Positions 1 through 5,838 are shown, numbered from the stretch's first letter. The stretch is 6,126 bases of DNA from Promethearchaeota archaeon (GCA_019894875.1 JAGXNR010000150.1:1-6126); one strand, 5' to 3'. The notes: generated from the letters alone by a model not told the origin. A program made the numbers and translations.

Positions 1-1
1 G

Positions 2-1579
2 TTCTCATTTTCGGCCCAAGCTTTTGTCACTGTTATTGAGGCATTCTTCCCCTTACCATTTATGAGTAACTTCTTTATTATTATCGCAATAATTTCTATT
101 CTTTTTACTGCAATTGTAGTGTTTCGATCCCAAAAATTAGCATTAAGAACTTTAGTTTCCTTAACCATTGTATTATTGATTATTTTTGGTATTTTTATTC
201 TATCAGGCTTAATAATAGCCCCTATTACTAACGCCCCAAATTATGATGTAGCATTTTTATCTTCTACTACTAATTTCTTTAGCGTTATTCTCATGTTTTC
301 CCTCTTATTTATTTTCTTTACAGGGATTACATCTAACCTAGCTTATCTAAATGCAGATTTAAAAAATCCTTCAAAAAATATACCCAAAACCAATATTTTT
401 GCAATTCTTATAACCCTTTTTATATACATATCAATAACTATTGTTGTAATGATAAATATTGGAAATAACCCGACAGGTTTAGGTGATTCTCCTATTTTAT
501 TAGCTTTAATTCTGAATAATATACTAGGGTTTCCAGGATACTTATTGATGGGTATTGCTGCAACAATTTCGACTTTTATTGCAATGAATTCTGCTTTAGG
601 ATCAGCTGTGAGTGTAATGTATGCTTTAGCGAGGGATCGTTATGTATCGAAAAAATTGTTGAAAGTAAACAAGAAAACGCAAGTACCTACGTTAGTTTTG
701 ATACTTACAACGGGAATTGCTATATTTTTCACTATTGGTGCAATAATTTTTGCAAACATTGGATTTACTGCGAATATTACAACTTTTATATATTTATTTG
801 GATTAGCTTTTGTAAATTTTGCAGCTGTAAGCCTTAGATATAAGAGAAAAGAATTGGATAGACCGTTTAAAGCCCCATTTTTTCCTTATTTGCCCATACT
901 TGTCGGTTCAAGTTGCTTAATTTTAGCTTTTGCTTTGAATCCTAATCCTAATGCTGTAATTTTAGGAGTAATTATTTTCGTTATAGGGATAACATATTAT
1001 TTATTGACAATTGCCGATCGGCATTCAATAGTGTTTACTATAGCAGGCTTAAAAACTATTGCTATTATTCTTGTTGGAGTTTTTATATGGATTTTAAATA
1101 ATCTAGGCACAATAAATTCTCCCATCCAAGGATTTACAACTACTTTTTCTCTTGGGTTAATGCGTATCTTAATAGTTATCTGTTTATTTACAATTGGTAC
1201 TATTTTTCTCGATGTTATACCTCTTAAAGAACTTGTTTATTTCTTTATAAAAAAGGTGTCAAAAAAAGAGGTTGCAATAGATATTGGGGTTGGTAGAATA
1301 ATAGAACTAAAAAAATCCAAGCTAAAATTAATATATAACGTTAATAGAATAATCGGATTTATTCAAATAGCATCATCTTTGTTTGCTTTTTCCTTGATTG
1401 CCTTAATTACCTTTGATATTATTTCAATTGACAATATCATATTCGGGAGTATAATTATACCTGAAAAAACAGGAGAATTCCTTTTTGTTTCCTTGTTAAT
1501 CTTTTTTGGAACTATCTTAATTTTTAGTGGTCCACTGAGTTTATATATAAATCGAGAAACAAAATCACTAGGAATTTAG
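2..1579 (+). CDS. APC-superfamily amino-acid permease, 5' end outside the window
   Basis: This is probably a membrane transporter of the amino acid-polyamine-organocation (APC) superfamily, taking up an amino acid or related amine; the substrate cannot be read. The frame is open from base 2 with no stop before the Met at base 62, and those 20 extra residues (FSFSAQAFVT...) look coding, so the Met at 62 is internal and about three or four N-terminal helices are missing. Counting from that Met, hydrophobic segments lie near 3-21, 31-52, 72-90, 111-132, 145-175, 210-232, 237-257, 275-292 and 297-316. Family hallmarks are the loop DLKNPSKNIPK (99-109), the helix with NSALGSAVSVMYALARDR (176-193) and VNKKTQVPT (202-210). 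After the usual APC core come four further hydrophobic stretches (about 328-346, 366-384, 428-451, 472-490) split by a lysine-rich loop (397-424), which is longer than a typical member. The PHP gene follows 20 bases downstream, suggesting one transcript. Family confidence is high, substrate unknown. Confidence 0.88.
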   Translation, partial: FSFSAQAFVTVIEAFFPLPFMSNFFIIIAIISILFTAIVVFRSQKLALRTLVSLTIVLLIIFGIFILSGLIIAPITNAPNYDVAFLSSTTNFFSVILMFSLLFIFFTGITSNLAYLNADLKNPSKNIPKTNIFAILITLFIYISITIVVMINIGNNPTGLGDSPILLALILNNILGFPGYLLMGIAATISTFIAMNSALGSAVSVMYALARDRYVSKKLLKVNKKTQVPTLVLILTTGIAIFFTIGAIIFANIGFTANITTFIYLFGLAFVNFAAVSLRYKRKELDRPFKAPFFPYLPILVGSSCLILAFALNPNPNAVILGVIIFVIGITYYLLTIADRHSIVFTIAGLKTIAIILVGVFIWILNNLGTINSPIQGFTTTFSLGLMRILIVICLFTIGTIFLDVIPLKELVYFFIKKVSKKEVAIDIGVGRIIELKKSKLKLIYNVNRIIGFIQIASSLFAFSLIALITFDIISIDNIIFGSIIIPEKTGEFLFVSLLIFFGTILIFSGPLSLYINRETKSLGI

Positions 1580-1599
1580 CTTCATTCCGGTTTAGGAAA

Positions 1600-2328
1600 A
1601 TGCCATTCCCAGAAATTAACCTCCATATTCATTCAACTTTTTCAGATGGGAAAAATACCATTAGACAAATAGTTGAAAGTGCTTTAAATGTAAATTTAGA
1701 TTATATAGCCATAACTGATCATTTTACAAATTCTTGGAAGAATTGGGTCACCAAGCTAGAAAATACTGATACAATAGAAGAATATTTAGGAGAAATTACC
1801 CTTTGTCAAGATTACCTCAGAGAATATAAGAAAAATTTGATAGTTTTTAAAGGTCTTGAAGTTGATTTAGGTAGTTCTTTACGATTCATAAGAGCGCATA
1901 TTCAAGCATCTAAATTCGATTTAATTTTATTTGAATATCTGCAAGATGTTGATACAATAGCATTTGTAAAAAATATAATTAATTTTTGGAAAAGGACTAT
2001 ACGTAATATAGATGAACTACCAATTATTGGATTAGCCCATTTTGATCCATCTTATTTTATTCATGGTAATCTTGATATATTAATTTCTTTTCTCAAAGAT
2101 TATTCTATTTATTTTGAGTTTAATTCCAGTTATCCTAGTTACTATTCTCGTCAAAATGAAATATTTTTTGAAAAATTAAGAGAAAATAATATTCCTGTAG
2201 CAATAGGTTGTGATTCTCATAGTGTCTCTAGCTTAAATAATATTGAAGAACCTCTAGAAATGATAAAATATTACAATTTAGAAAATAATTTACAATATCT
2301 TATAAGCATTTTAGAAAATAGGTGTTAA
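1600..2328 (+). CDS. PHP-domain metallohydrolase-like protein
   Basis: This is a 242-residue protein of the polymerase and histidinol phosphatase (PHP) fold, probably a cytosolic metal-dependent phosphoesterase. Visible motifs in order: H9-x-H11-S with SDG at 15-17, TDH at 39-41, GLEVD at 85-89 (E87), GLAH at 144-147 (H147) and CDSH at 204-207 (D205, H207). These are the family's usual metal ligands. The segment where many PHP phosphatases carry S-x-H reads FDLILFEYLQD (106-116), so that histidine is absent; this may mark a subfamily with another metal set or substrate. The ATG start gives the complete motif I with only eight residues before it, and a weak AGGA lies three bases upstream. It begins 20 bases after the permease stop and is likely co-transcribed with it. 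Its stop overlaps the stop of the convergent gene. The substrate is not predictable; histidinol phosphatase would be an over-call because no other his genes are present. Confidence 0.87.
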   Translation: MPFPEINLHIHSTFSDGKNTIRQIVESALNVNLDYIAITDHFTNSWKNWVTKLENTDTIEEYLGEITLCQDYLREYKKNLIVFKGLEVDLGSSLRFIRAHIQASKFDLILFEYLQDVDTIAFVKNIINFWKRTIRNIDELPIIGLAHFDPSYFIHGNLDILISFLKDYSIYFEFNSSYPSYYSRQNEIFFEKLRENNIPVAIGCDSHSVSSLNNIEEPLEMIKYYNLENNLQYLISILENRC

Positions 2329-2729
2329 CATCGATTTTGACTATAATATTTCAAAAAAAACATAAAAGCTTTTTCAAACACAATATCTATTATGATCTCA
2401 TTTCTTTCTATGGGATCTTTAACCATTTCTTTGATCATTCTTTTACCGATGCTGAAAATTTCTTTTACCGCATTTAAACCTTTCCCAATAGGCATTTTTG
2501 GGATTTCTGCAATTGATATGTTATTCTTTATTTGCCATTCTCTTAATGCGTTCCATGCAGTAGCTTTCATTGGCAATTCTGGTATGTTAATAAACTCGCA
2601 GATGATATTAGAGATACCTCTAATTAGTTTTAATTGCCTGTTTGTAACTTCAACATTAATATAATGTTCTTCACTACTTTTTAACGCTTCTTCATCAAAT
2701 TGTACTGTGTATGTGAAAATAAACCTCAA
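2325..2729 (-). CDS. hypothetical protein, 134 residues, TTG start
   Basis: I do not recognise this protein. It is a mixed, largely soluble sequence: a charged N-terminal part with beta-like alternation (about 1-30), a segment rich in Ile and Leu (32-50), a central TAWNALREWQIKNN stretch (57-70) and a probable helical C-terminal part (about 86-130) rich in Lys, Met and Ile. There is no signal peptide or clear membrane helix. The first possible start is a TTG at 2729; an in-frame stop lies upstream and no ATG occurs before residue 54. AAAGG directly precedes the TTG, too close for a standard ribosome site, so the start is uncertain. It is preferred over the 90-residue hydrophobic frame on the other strand because it is longer, has a normal charge mix and has a promoter-like sequence upstream. 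It converges on the PHP gene with a 4-base overlap and diverges from the first sirtuin. Confidence 0.6.
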   Translation of the reverse strand: MRFIFTYTVQFDEEALKSSEEHYINVEVTNRQLKLIRGISNIICEFINIPELPMKATAWNALREWQIKNNISIAEIPKMPIGKGLNAVKEIFSIGKRMIKEMVKDPIERNEIIIDIVFEKAFMFFLKYYSQNRC

Positions 2730-2764
2730 CCTTTTACTTTCTAGTTATATTATTAGACAATTTC

Positions 2765-2772
2765 TATTTAAA
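2765..2772 (-). promoter_or_regulatory. candidate TATA box for the minus-strand hypothetical gene
   Basis: On the minus strand this reads TTTAAATA, preceded by a purine-containing BRE-like ATTAAAG. The box is centred about 40 bases before the TTG start, so transcription would begin around 2742 and leave a leader of roughly 13 bases. The match is only moderately informative because the region is extremely A/T-rich. Confidence 0.35.
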
Positions 2773-2785
2773 CTTTAATTAAAGT
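2772..2785. promoter_or_regulatory. 14-base perfect palindrome, possible operator
   Basis: ACTTTAATTAAAGT is its own reverse complement. It sits directly against the candidate TATA box of the minus-strand gene and covers its BRE position, where a bound dimeric repressor would block TFB/TBP. Palindromes of this length built from A and T do arise by chance in such DNA, so the operator role is inference. Confidence 0.3.
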
Positions 2786-2940
2786 AAAATCTAAATTCAA
2801 AGAATTTGATTGGTTAAATAACATGTTTTTATCAATGCCTCTTTCAGATTAAAGTATATAAATTACAACAGTTTTTTACTTCAAATATTAACAAACTATA
2901 ATGAATAATTTCAATAGATATTCACCAGTTTTCAAAAATC

Positions 2941-2949
2941 TTTTTAAAT
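2941..2949 (+). promoter_or_regulatory. TATA box of sirtuin 1, leaderless spacing
   Basis: TTTTTAAAT is centred about 26 bases before the ATG at 2971, with A-rich CAAAAAT just upstream in the BRE position. That spacing places the transcription start at or next to the ATG, so the mRNA is expected to be leaderless. No Shine-Dalgarno motif occurs between the box and the ATG, which agrees with this. Confidence 0.5.
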
Positions 2950-2970
2950 TCTCTTTTTTTACTGTATTTT

Positions 2971-3729
2971 ATGGATTTAGAAGAAAAAATTGATCTAGCG
3001 AGTAAATGGATAACAGAGTCAGAACGACTAGTTGTATTTACTGGAGCGGGATGTTCCACAGGTAGCGGTATACCTGATTTTCGGGGACCTGATGGCCTAT
3101 GGACAAGAAGAGATAAAGGATTACCCCCTCCAAAATCAAAGGTTGCGTGGGATCAGGCTAAACCGAATGCTAATCATTATGCAATTGCAGAATTGTTGGA
3201 AATGGGAAAATTAGATTATGTTATTTCCCAAAATATTGATGGGTTACATGCAAAATCAGGAATCCCTTTTGAGATAATGAGTGAACTTCATGGTAATCAA
3301 TTTTTTATGAAATGTTTGTCATGTAATAAAAAAATGTTATTTGAAGAAGCAGGATGGGATAAAGAGAAGTGGGGGCGTGGAATGAGACAATCCCCAGTTA
3401 AAGATGATCAACCAAAATGTCCACATTGCGAGGGAAGATTAATAAACAGCATTGTTGATTTTGGAGATCCTTTGCCTTATGATGAACTTCAAGAAGCTAT
3501 AGAGCGTTCTCAGAATTCTGATGTTTTTTTTGTAATTGGTTCATCTTTAGTGGTTTCACCAGCAGCTAATATGCCAGGAATCGCAAAACAAAATGGAGCA
3601 AAGTTGATTATTATTAATAAGGGTGATACACCTTATGATAGGGTGACAGATATAAGATTTGATAACTTAATTGAAGAAGTACTCCCTCCTATTATGGAAA
3701 AAGTAAGAAACGCTGTAAAAGAAAAATAA
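2971..3729 (+). CDS. SIRT6/7-type sirtuin, NAD+-dependent protein deacylase (copy 1)
   Basis: This is a complete 252-residue sirtuin. It is expected to use NAD+ to remove acyl groups from lysines, or to ADP-ribosylate, giving nicotinamide and O-acyl-ADP-ribose. Rossmann-fold motif FTGAGCSTGSGIPDFRG lies at 23-39, QNIDGLH at 87-93 and catalytic His at 107 in ELHGN. Zinc-ribbon cysteines are C115, C118, C150 and C153, and there are NAD-site motifs FGDPLP (164-169), GSSLVVSP (190-197) and IIIN (213-216). GPDGLWT (39-45) after FRG, LHAKSGIP (92-99) and DFGDPLP resemble SIRT6/SIRT7 (class IV) more than bacterial CobB. The usual Ile of GAGIS is Cys28. There are no N- or C-terminal extensions, signal peptide or targeting segment, so it should be cytosolic. 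A leaderless promoter precedes it and a near-identical gene follows after 94 bases. Family certainty is very high; substrate and choice of acyl group unknown. Confidence 0.95.
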   Translation: MDLEEKIDLASKWITESERLVVFTGAGCSTGSGIPDFRGPDGLWTRRDKGLPPPKSKVAWDQAKPNANHYAIAELLEMGKLDYVISQNIDGLHAKSGIPFEIMSELHGNQFFMKCLSCNKKMLFEEAGWDKEKWGRGMRQSPVKDDQPKCPHCEGRLINSIVDFGDPLPYDELQEAIERSQNSDVFFVIGSSLVVSPAANMPGIAKQNGAKLIIINKGDTPYDRVTDIRFDNLIEEVLPPIMEKVRNAVKEK

Positions 3730-3730
3730 A

Positions 3731-3749
3731 TATTTCTTTTATTCTTTTA
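3731..3749 (+). terminator. T-rich tract after sirtuin 1
   Basis: Directly behind the stop codon is a pyrimidine-rich run dominated by T, the usual form of an archaeal intrinsic terminator, with no hairpin. Together with the separate TATA box of copy 2 it suggests that the two sirtuins can be transcribed independently. In DNA this rich in T the call is tentative. Confidence 0.35.
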
Positions 3750-3792
3750 TTAAACTCTAATTTTAATCACTTTAAACTATATAGTAATTATC

Positions 3793-3800
3793 TTTTTATA
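3793..3800 (+). promoter_or_regulatory. TATA box of sirtuin 2, leaderless spacing
   Basis: TTTTTATA ends 24 bases before the ATG at 3824 and is centred near -27, the same geometry as in front of copy 1. The sequences around the two boxes are otherwise not alike, so the upstream regions have diverged more than the coding regions and the two genes may be differently regulated. Confidence 0.45.
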
Positions 3801-3823
3801 ATCAGATTTTTTATCATTATATT

Positions 3824-4594
3824 ATGCACTCTGAAGATTTAGAGGAAAAAATTCTTCAAGCCGCTATTTGGATAGCTGAATCAGAACGATTAGTTGTATT
3901 CACCGGAGCGGGATGTTCCACAGGAAGTGGATTACCAGACTTCCGTGGACCTGATGGATTATGGACAAGGAGAGATAAAGGGTTACCCCCTCCAAAATCA
4001 AAACTCCCATGGGATCAGGTTAAACCTAATGCTAATCATTATGCTATAGTGGAATTAATGGAAATGGAAAAGTTAGATTATCTCATTTCTCAAAACGTAG
4101 ATGGATTACATGCCAAATCTGGAATCCCCTTTGAAAAACTTGCAGAATTGCATGGAAATATGTATTTTATGAAATGTTTAGAATGTAATAAGAAATTAAC
4201 CTTTGAAGATGCGGGTTGGGATAAGAAAAAATTCGGCTCTGGATATAGAACCCAAGGAGTTCGAGAAAATCAACCAAAATGTCCTAAATGTAGTGGAAGA
4301 TTAATATCAAGTATTGTTAATTTTGGAGATCCATTACCATACGATGAACTTCAAGAATCTATAGAACGTTCTCAGAATTCTGATGTTTTTTTTGTAATTG
4401 GTTCATCTTTAGTTGTCACACCCGCAGCAGATATGCCAGGTATTGCAAAAAAAAATGGAGCAAAGTTGATTATCATCAATAAAGGGGATACACCTTATGA
4501 TAATGCAGCAGATATAAAATTTGATAATAAGATTGAGGAAGTTCTTCCACATATAATGGAAAAAGTAAAAAAATTGATAAATAAAAATCAATAA
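3824..4594 (+). CDS. SIRT6/7-type sirtuin, NAD+-dependent protein deacylase (copy 2)
   Basis: This 256-residue tandem paralogue of the upstream sirtuin aligns without gaps at about 78% identity (hand count). It has the same machinery: FTGAGCSTGSGLPDFRG at 26-42, QNVDGLH at 90-96, catalytic His110 in AELHGNM, zinc cysteines C118, C121, C153 and C156, FGDPLP at 167-172, GSSLVVTP at 193-200. The LAELHGNM segment recalls human SIRT6. Most differences from copy 1 fall in the zinc-module insert (about 119-157), for example KKFGSGYRTQGVREN against KEKWGRGMRQSPVKDD, and in the C-terminal tail. The residue before FGD is Asn166 where copy 1 has Asp. This pattern, with an unchanged NAD site and altered insert, fits two working enzymes with different partners or substrates. 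The start has its own TATA box; a start at the next Met would delete the Rossmann motif. The toroid gene begins 48 bases downstream and could share its transcript. Confidence 0.95.
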   Translation: MHSEDLEEKILQAAIWIAESERLVVFTGAGCSTGSGLPDFRGPDGLWTRRDKGLPPPKSKLPWDQVKPNANHYAIVELMEMEKLDYLISQNVDGLHAKSGIPFEKLAELHGNMYFMKCLECNKKLTFEDAGWDKKKFGSGYRTQGVRENQPKCPKCSGRLISSIVNFGDPLPYDELQESIERSQNSDVFFVIGSSLVVTPAADMPGIAKKNGAKLIIINKGDTPYDNAADIKFDNKIEEVLPHIMEKVKKLINKNQ

Positions 4595-4630
4595 TTAAAT
4601 ACCCAGTTTTAATTTTATTACGAATATAAT

Positions 4631-4635
4631 GAGGT
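4631..4635 (+). promoter_or_regulatory. Shine-Dalgarno motif of the toroid-protein gene
   Basis: GAGGT stands seven bases before the ATG at 4643, a good match to the anti-Shine-Dalgarno end of 16S rRNA. It fixes the start and shows this gene is translated from an mRNA with a leader, unlike the two sirtuins. This is compatible with co-transcription from the sirtuin 2 promoter. Confidence 0.65.
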
Positions 4636-4642
4636 ATTTTTA

Positions 4643-5458
4643 ATGAGTACTATTGACGAACATCAGATTAAAAAGATAAAAGAGTTTATTTTTAAAAATG
4701 GAAGACTTCTTGAAAGAAGATTATTTTCTTACTTTTTTGAAAACGGAAATAAAGAGGACGTTATTAATGCTTTAGTGGCATATCAGAATTTGGATGGTGG
4801 TTTTGGTAACGGGATTGAACCAGATATATTGTGTCCAGACAGTACTGCCATTGGTGCTGAAACTGCAATGTATTATCTTGATCTCTTGGAATACATAGAT
4901 AATGAAATCACAGATAAATTATTCAACTGGATTATTAAAGAGCAGAATGAAGAAGGTTATATTAACCATCCTCCTAAAAATATGAAAAATTATCCATTTC
5001 AAAAATGGTGGAGCGGCCCTGATGAACTAAGAATATTTGCGTTATCAGGCTTTCTTAAGAAGTGGGGATTAAAAGGCACTACTTTTTTTAAAAAAGTAAG
5101 AGATTTTTATTCAAAGAGTTCTATTTCTAAGGAATTTCCTTTTTATGAGTATCCTTATTTTATCTATCTGAAATATTTGGGAGAAAACAAGGAGGAAAAA
5201 AAGATGCTACAACAAATTATCAACCAATTCCCAAGTTTTTTTGAAAAACATATAGAATATTATCCATTATTTGGTCGACATTGGTATCATGCTCTCGATA
5301 TTTTGAATAAAGAAGTTATCGAAAATGAAGCAGATAAGTGGTATAATGGTCTTCAAGACGATGGTGGGCTTAAAATATTCTATCAGGACTTTCCTTGGTG
5401 GAGGCCAATATGGACTTTAGATGGCTTAATGCTATTAAAGAAATCAGGTATGATTTAA
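4643..5458 (+). CDS. alpha/alpha-toroid protein, prenyltransferase/terpene-cyclase-like
   Basis: This is a 271-residue soluble protein built of helices in the alpha/alpha-toroid style of the prenyltransferase and squalene/terpene-cyclase superfamily. The clearest signature is the QW-like QNLDGGFGNGIEPD (48-61), followed by a conserved-looking DSTAIGAETA (66-75). A second, weaker repeat is GLQDDGGL (236-243), and the end is aromatic-rich, PWWRPIWTLDGLMLLKKSG (251-269). A WWSGPDELR patch (122-130) and FGRHWYHALD (210-219) lie between. It lacks the DxDD motif of class II cyclases as far as I can see, and is much shorter than squalene-hopene cyclase, so it is not called as one. Proteins of this build, with DGGFG-x-G-x-EPD, are known in Firmicutes and archaea as uncharacterised prenyltransferase-like proteins. 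The start is set by GAGGT. It lies 48 bases after sirtuin 2 on the same strand. No substrate can be inferred. Confidence 0.75.
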   Translation: MSTIDEHQIKKIKEFIFKNGRLLERRLFSYFFENGNKEDVINALVAYQNLDGGFGNGIEPDILCPDSTAIGAETAMYYLDLLEYIDNEITDKLFNWIIKEQNEEGYINHPPKNMKNYPFQKWWSGPDELRIFALSGFLKKWGLKGTTFFKKVRDFYSKSSISKEFPFYEYPYFIYLKYLGENKEEKKMLQQIINQFPSFFEKHIEYYPLFGRHWYHALDILNKEVIENEADKWYNGLQDDGGLKIFYQDFPWWRPIWTLDGLMLLKKSGMI

Positions 5459-5471
5459 TTCTAACTTATAA

Positions 5472-5600
5472 TTAATTATATTTTAATTTAGCAAATATAT
5501 CTTTATTTCGGTCGAATTCTTTTAGAATTTTTCTTCCCTCTTTATTTTTTAAGGATAGGCTGATTTCGCTTTGTCTTAATATAATAGATATTGATAACAA
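5472..5600 (-). other. uncertain small open frame, 42 residues if started at TTG
   Basis: On the minus strand a frame is open from 5669 down to a TAA at 5472-5474, about 65 codons, with no ATG. The lower part reads as plausible protein, with a charged segment such as NKEGRKILKEFDRNKDIF, while the upper part is a run of Leu, Ile and Lys typical of translated A/T-rich DNA. A TTG at 5600 would give 42 residues. The plus strand is also open over much of this stretch, which weakens the case. It could be the tail of a decayed gene or chance. I do not recognise a family. Confidence 0.18.
5515..5534 (+). terminator. weak stem-loop plus T-run after the toroid gene
   Basis: AATTCT, a TTT loop and AGAATT form a six-pair hairpin that runs into a T-rich stretch, 56 bases after the stop codon. 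The stem has only one G-C pair, so it is weak, and a 14-base palindrome (TATAATTAATTATA, 5467-5480) lies even closer to the stop. Either may mark transcript ends; neither is strong. Confidence 0.25.
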
Positions 5601-5719
5601 AGATTTTAAAATTAGAAGGAAAACTTTTAGAATTAGGATTTTTAACAATAAAATATTTGTAAATTCAAATTAAAACTTTATTAATTCAATTTAAAGATTT
5701 AGAAAAGAAGGAAGGAGAT

Positions 5720-5838
5720 TTAACATTTAATATCATATTCACATGTATTATCACCCTTTTGAACACACATTTTGTCTGTTTAACCTCACCAGTGTTTATA
5801 TCCCGCATTCTTAATGTTCCTAAATAAATACTTTCAAT
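5720..5838 (-). pseudogene. frameshifted remnant resembling the C-terminal end of a V4R domain
   Basis: Two minus-strand frames join into one protein-like stretch. The first runs from 5838 to about 5770 and includes MRDINTGEVKQTK from an ATG at 5808. The second runs from about 5770 to a TAA at 5720-5722 and reads MCVQKGDNTCEYDIKC. The join needs a one-base shift at a run of four A (5770-5773). The end fits C-x3-G-D-x2-C-x-[FY]-x-[IV], which I know as the closing motif of V4R (4-vinyl reductase-like, hydrocarbon-binding) domains. Only about 35 residues remain of a domain that is normally well over 100, and a stop (TGA) lies just upstream at 5839-5841, so this looks like a decayed fragment rather than a working gene. 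A TTTATAAA sequence and an AGGA nine bases before the ATG at 5808 leave open a tiny expressed protein. A C/T-rich tract follows the stop on the minus strand. Confidence 0.35.

Larger units (their letters stand above)
2730..2970. other. divergent intergenic region between hypothetical gene and sirtuin 1
   Basis: This is a 241-base spacer without a credible ORF. It holds the minus-strand TATA candidate and palindrome near its left end and the sirtuin TATA box at its right end. A second TATA-like sequence, TATATAAA at 2855-2862, reads as TTTATATA on the minus strand. It lies too far from either start (over 100 bases) for a leaderless transcript but could give a longer-leader transcript in either direction. 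No RNA gene or hairpin of note was seen. Confidence 0.5.

Noticed and set aside
62..64. Met at 62 as the start of the permease
   Set aside because: The frame is open to the left window edge, the residues before it look like permease sequence, and the family's first helices are missing.
2392..2664. 90-residue hydrophobic frame on the plus strand
   Set aside because: It lies antisense to the better 134-residue minus-strand gene; its hydrophobic make-up is the mirror of a charged, helical reading on the other strand, and no promoter or ribosome site precedes it.
3032..3214. 60-residue plus-strand frame inside sirtuin 1
   Set aside because: It is out of frame within a clear sirtuin gene and has no features of its own.
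4409..4591. 60-residue minus-strand frame inside sirtuin 2
   Set aside because: It is antisense to conserved sirtuin codons, and its Ile, Cys and Phe-rich composition is what the complement of that sequence gives.
2971..4594. Defence-type SIR2 NADase system
   Set aside because: Both proteins are compact sirtuins with the zinc ribbon and deacylase His, and no TIR, Argonaute, helicase or phage-sensing partner lies nearby.
4643..5458. Squalene-hopene or other class II terpene cyclase
   Set aside because: The protein is less than half the usual length and no DxDD acid motif is visible; only toroid-type repeat signatures are supported.
5743..5814. 23-residue plus-strand frame starting at ATG 5743
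   Set aside because: It has no ribosome site at a suitable distance, and the opposite strand reads as a V4R-like motif, which explains the open frame better.
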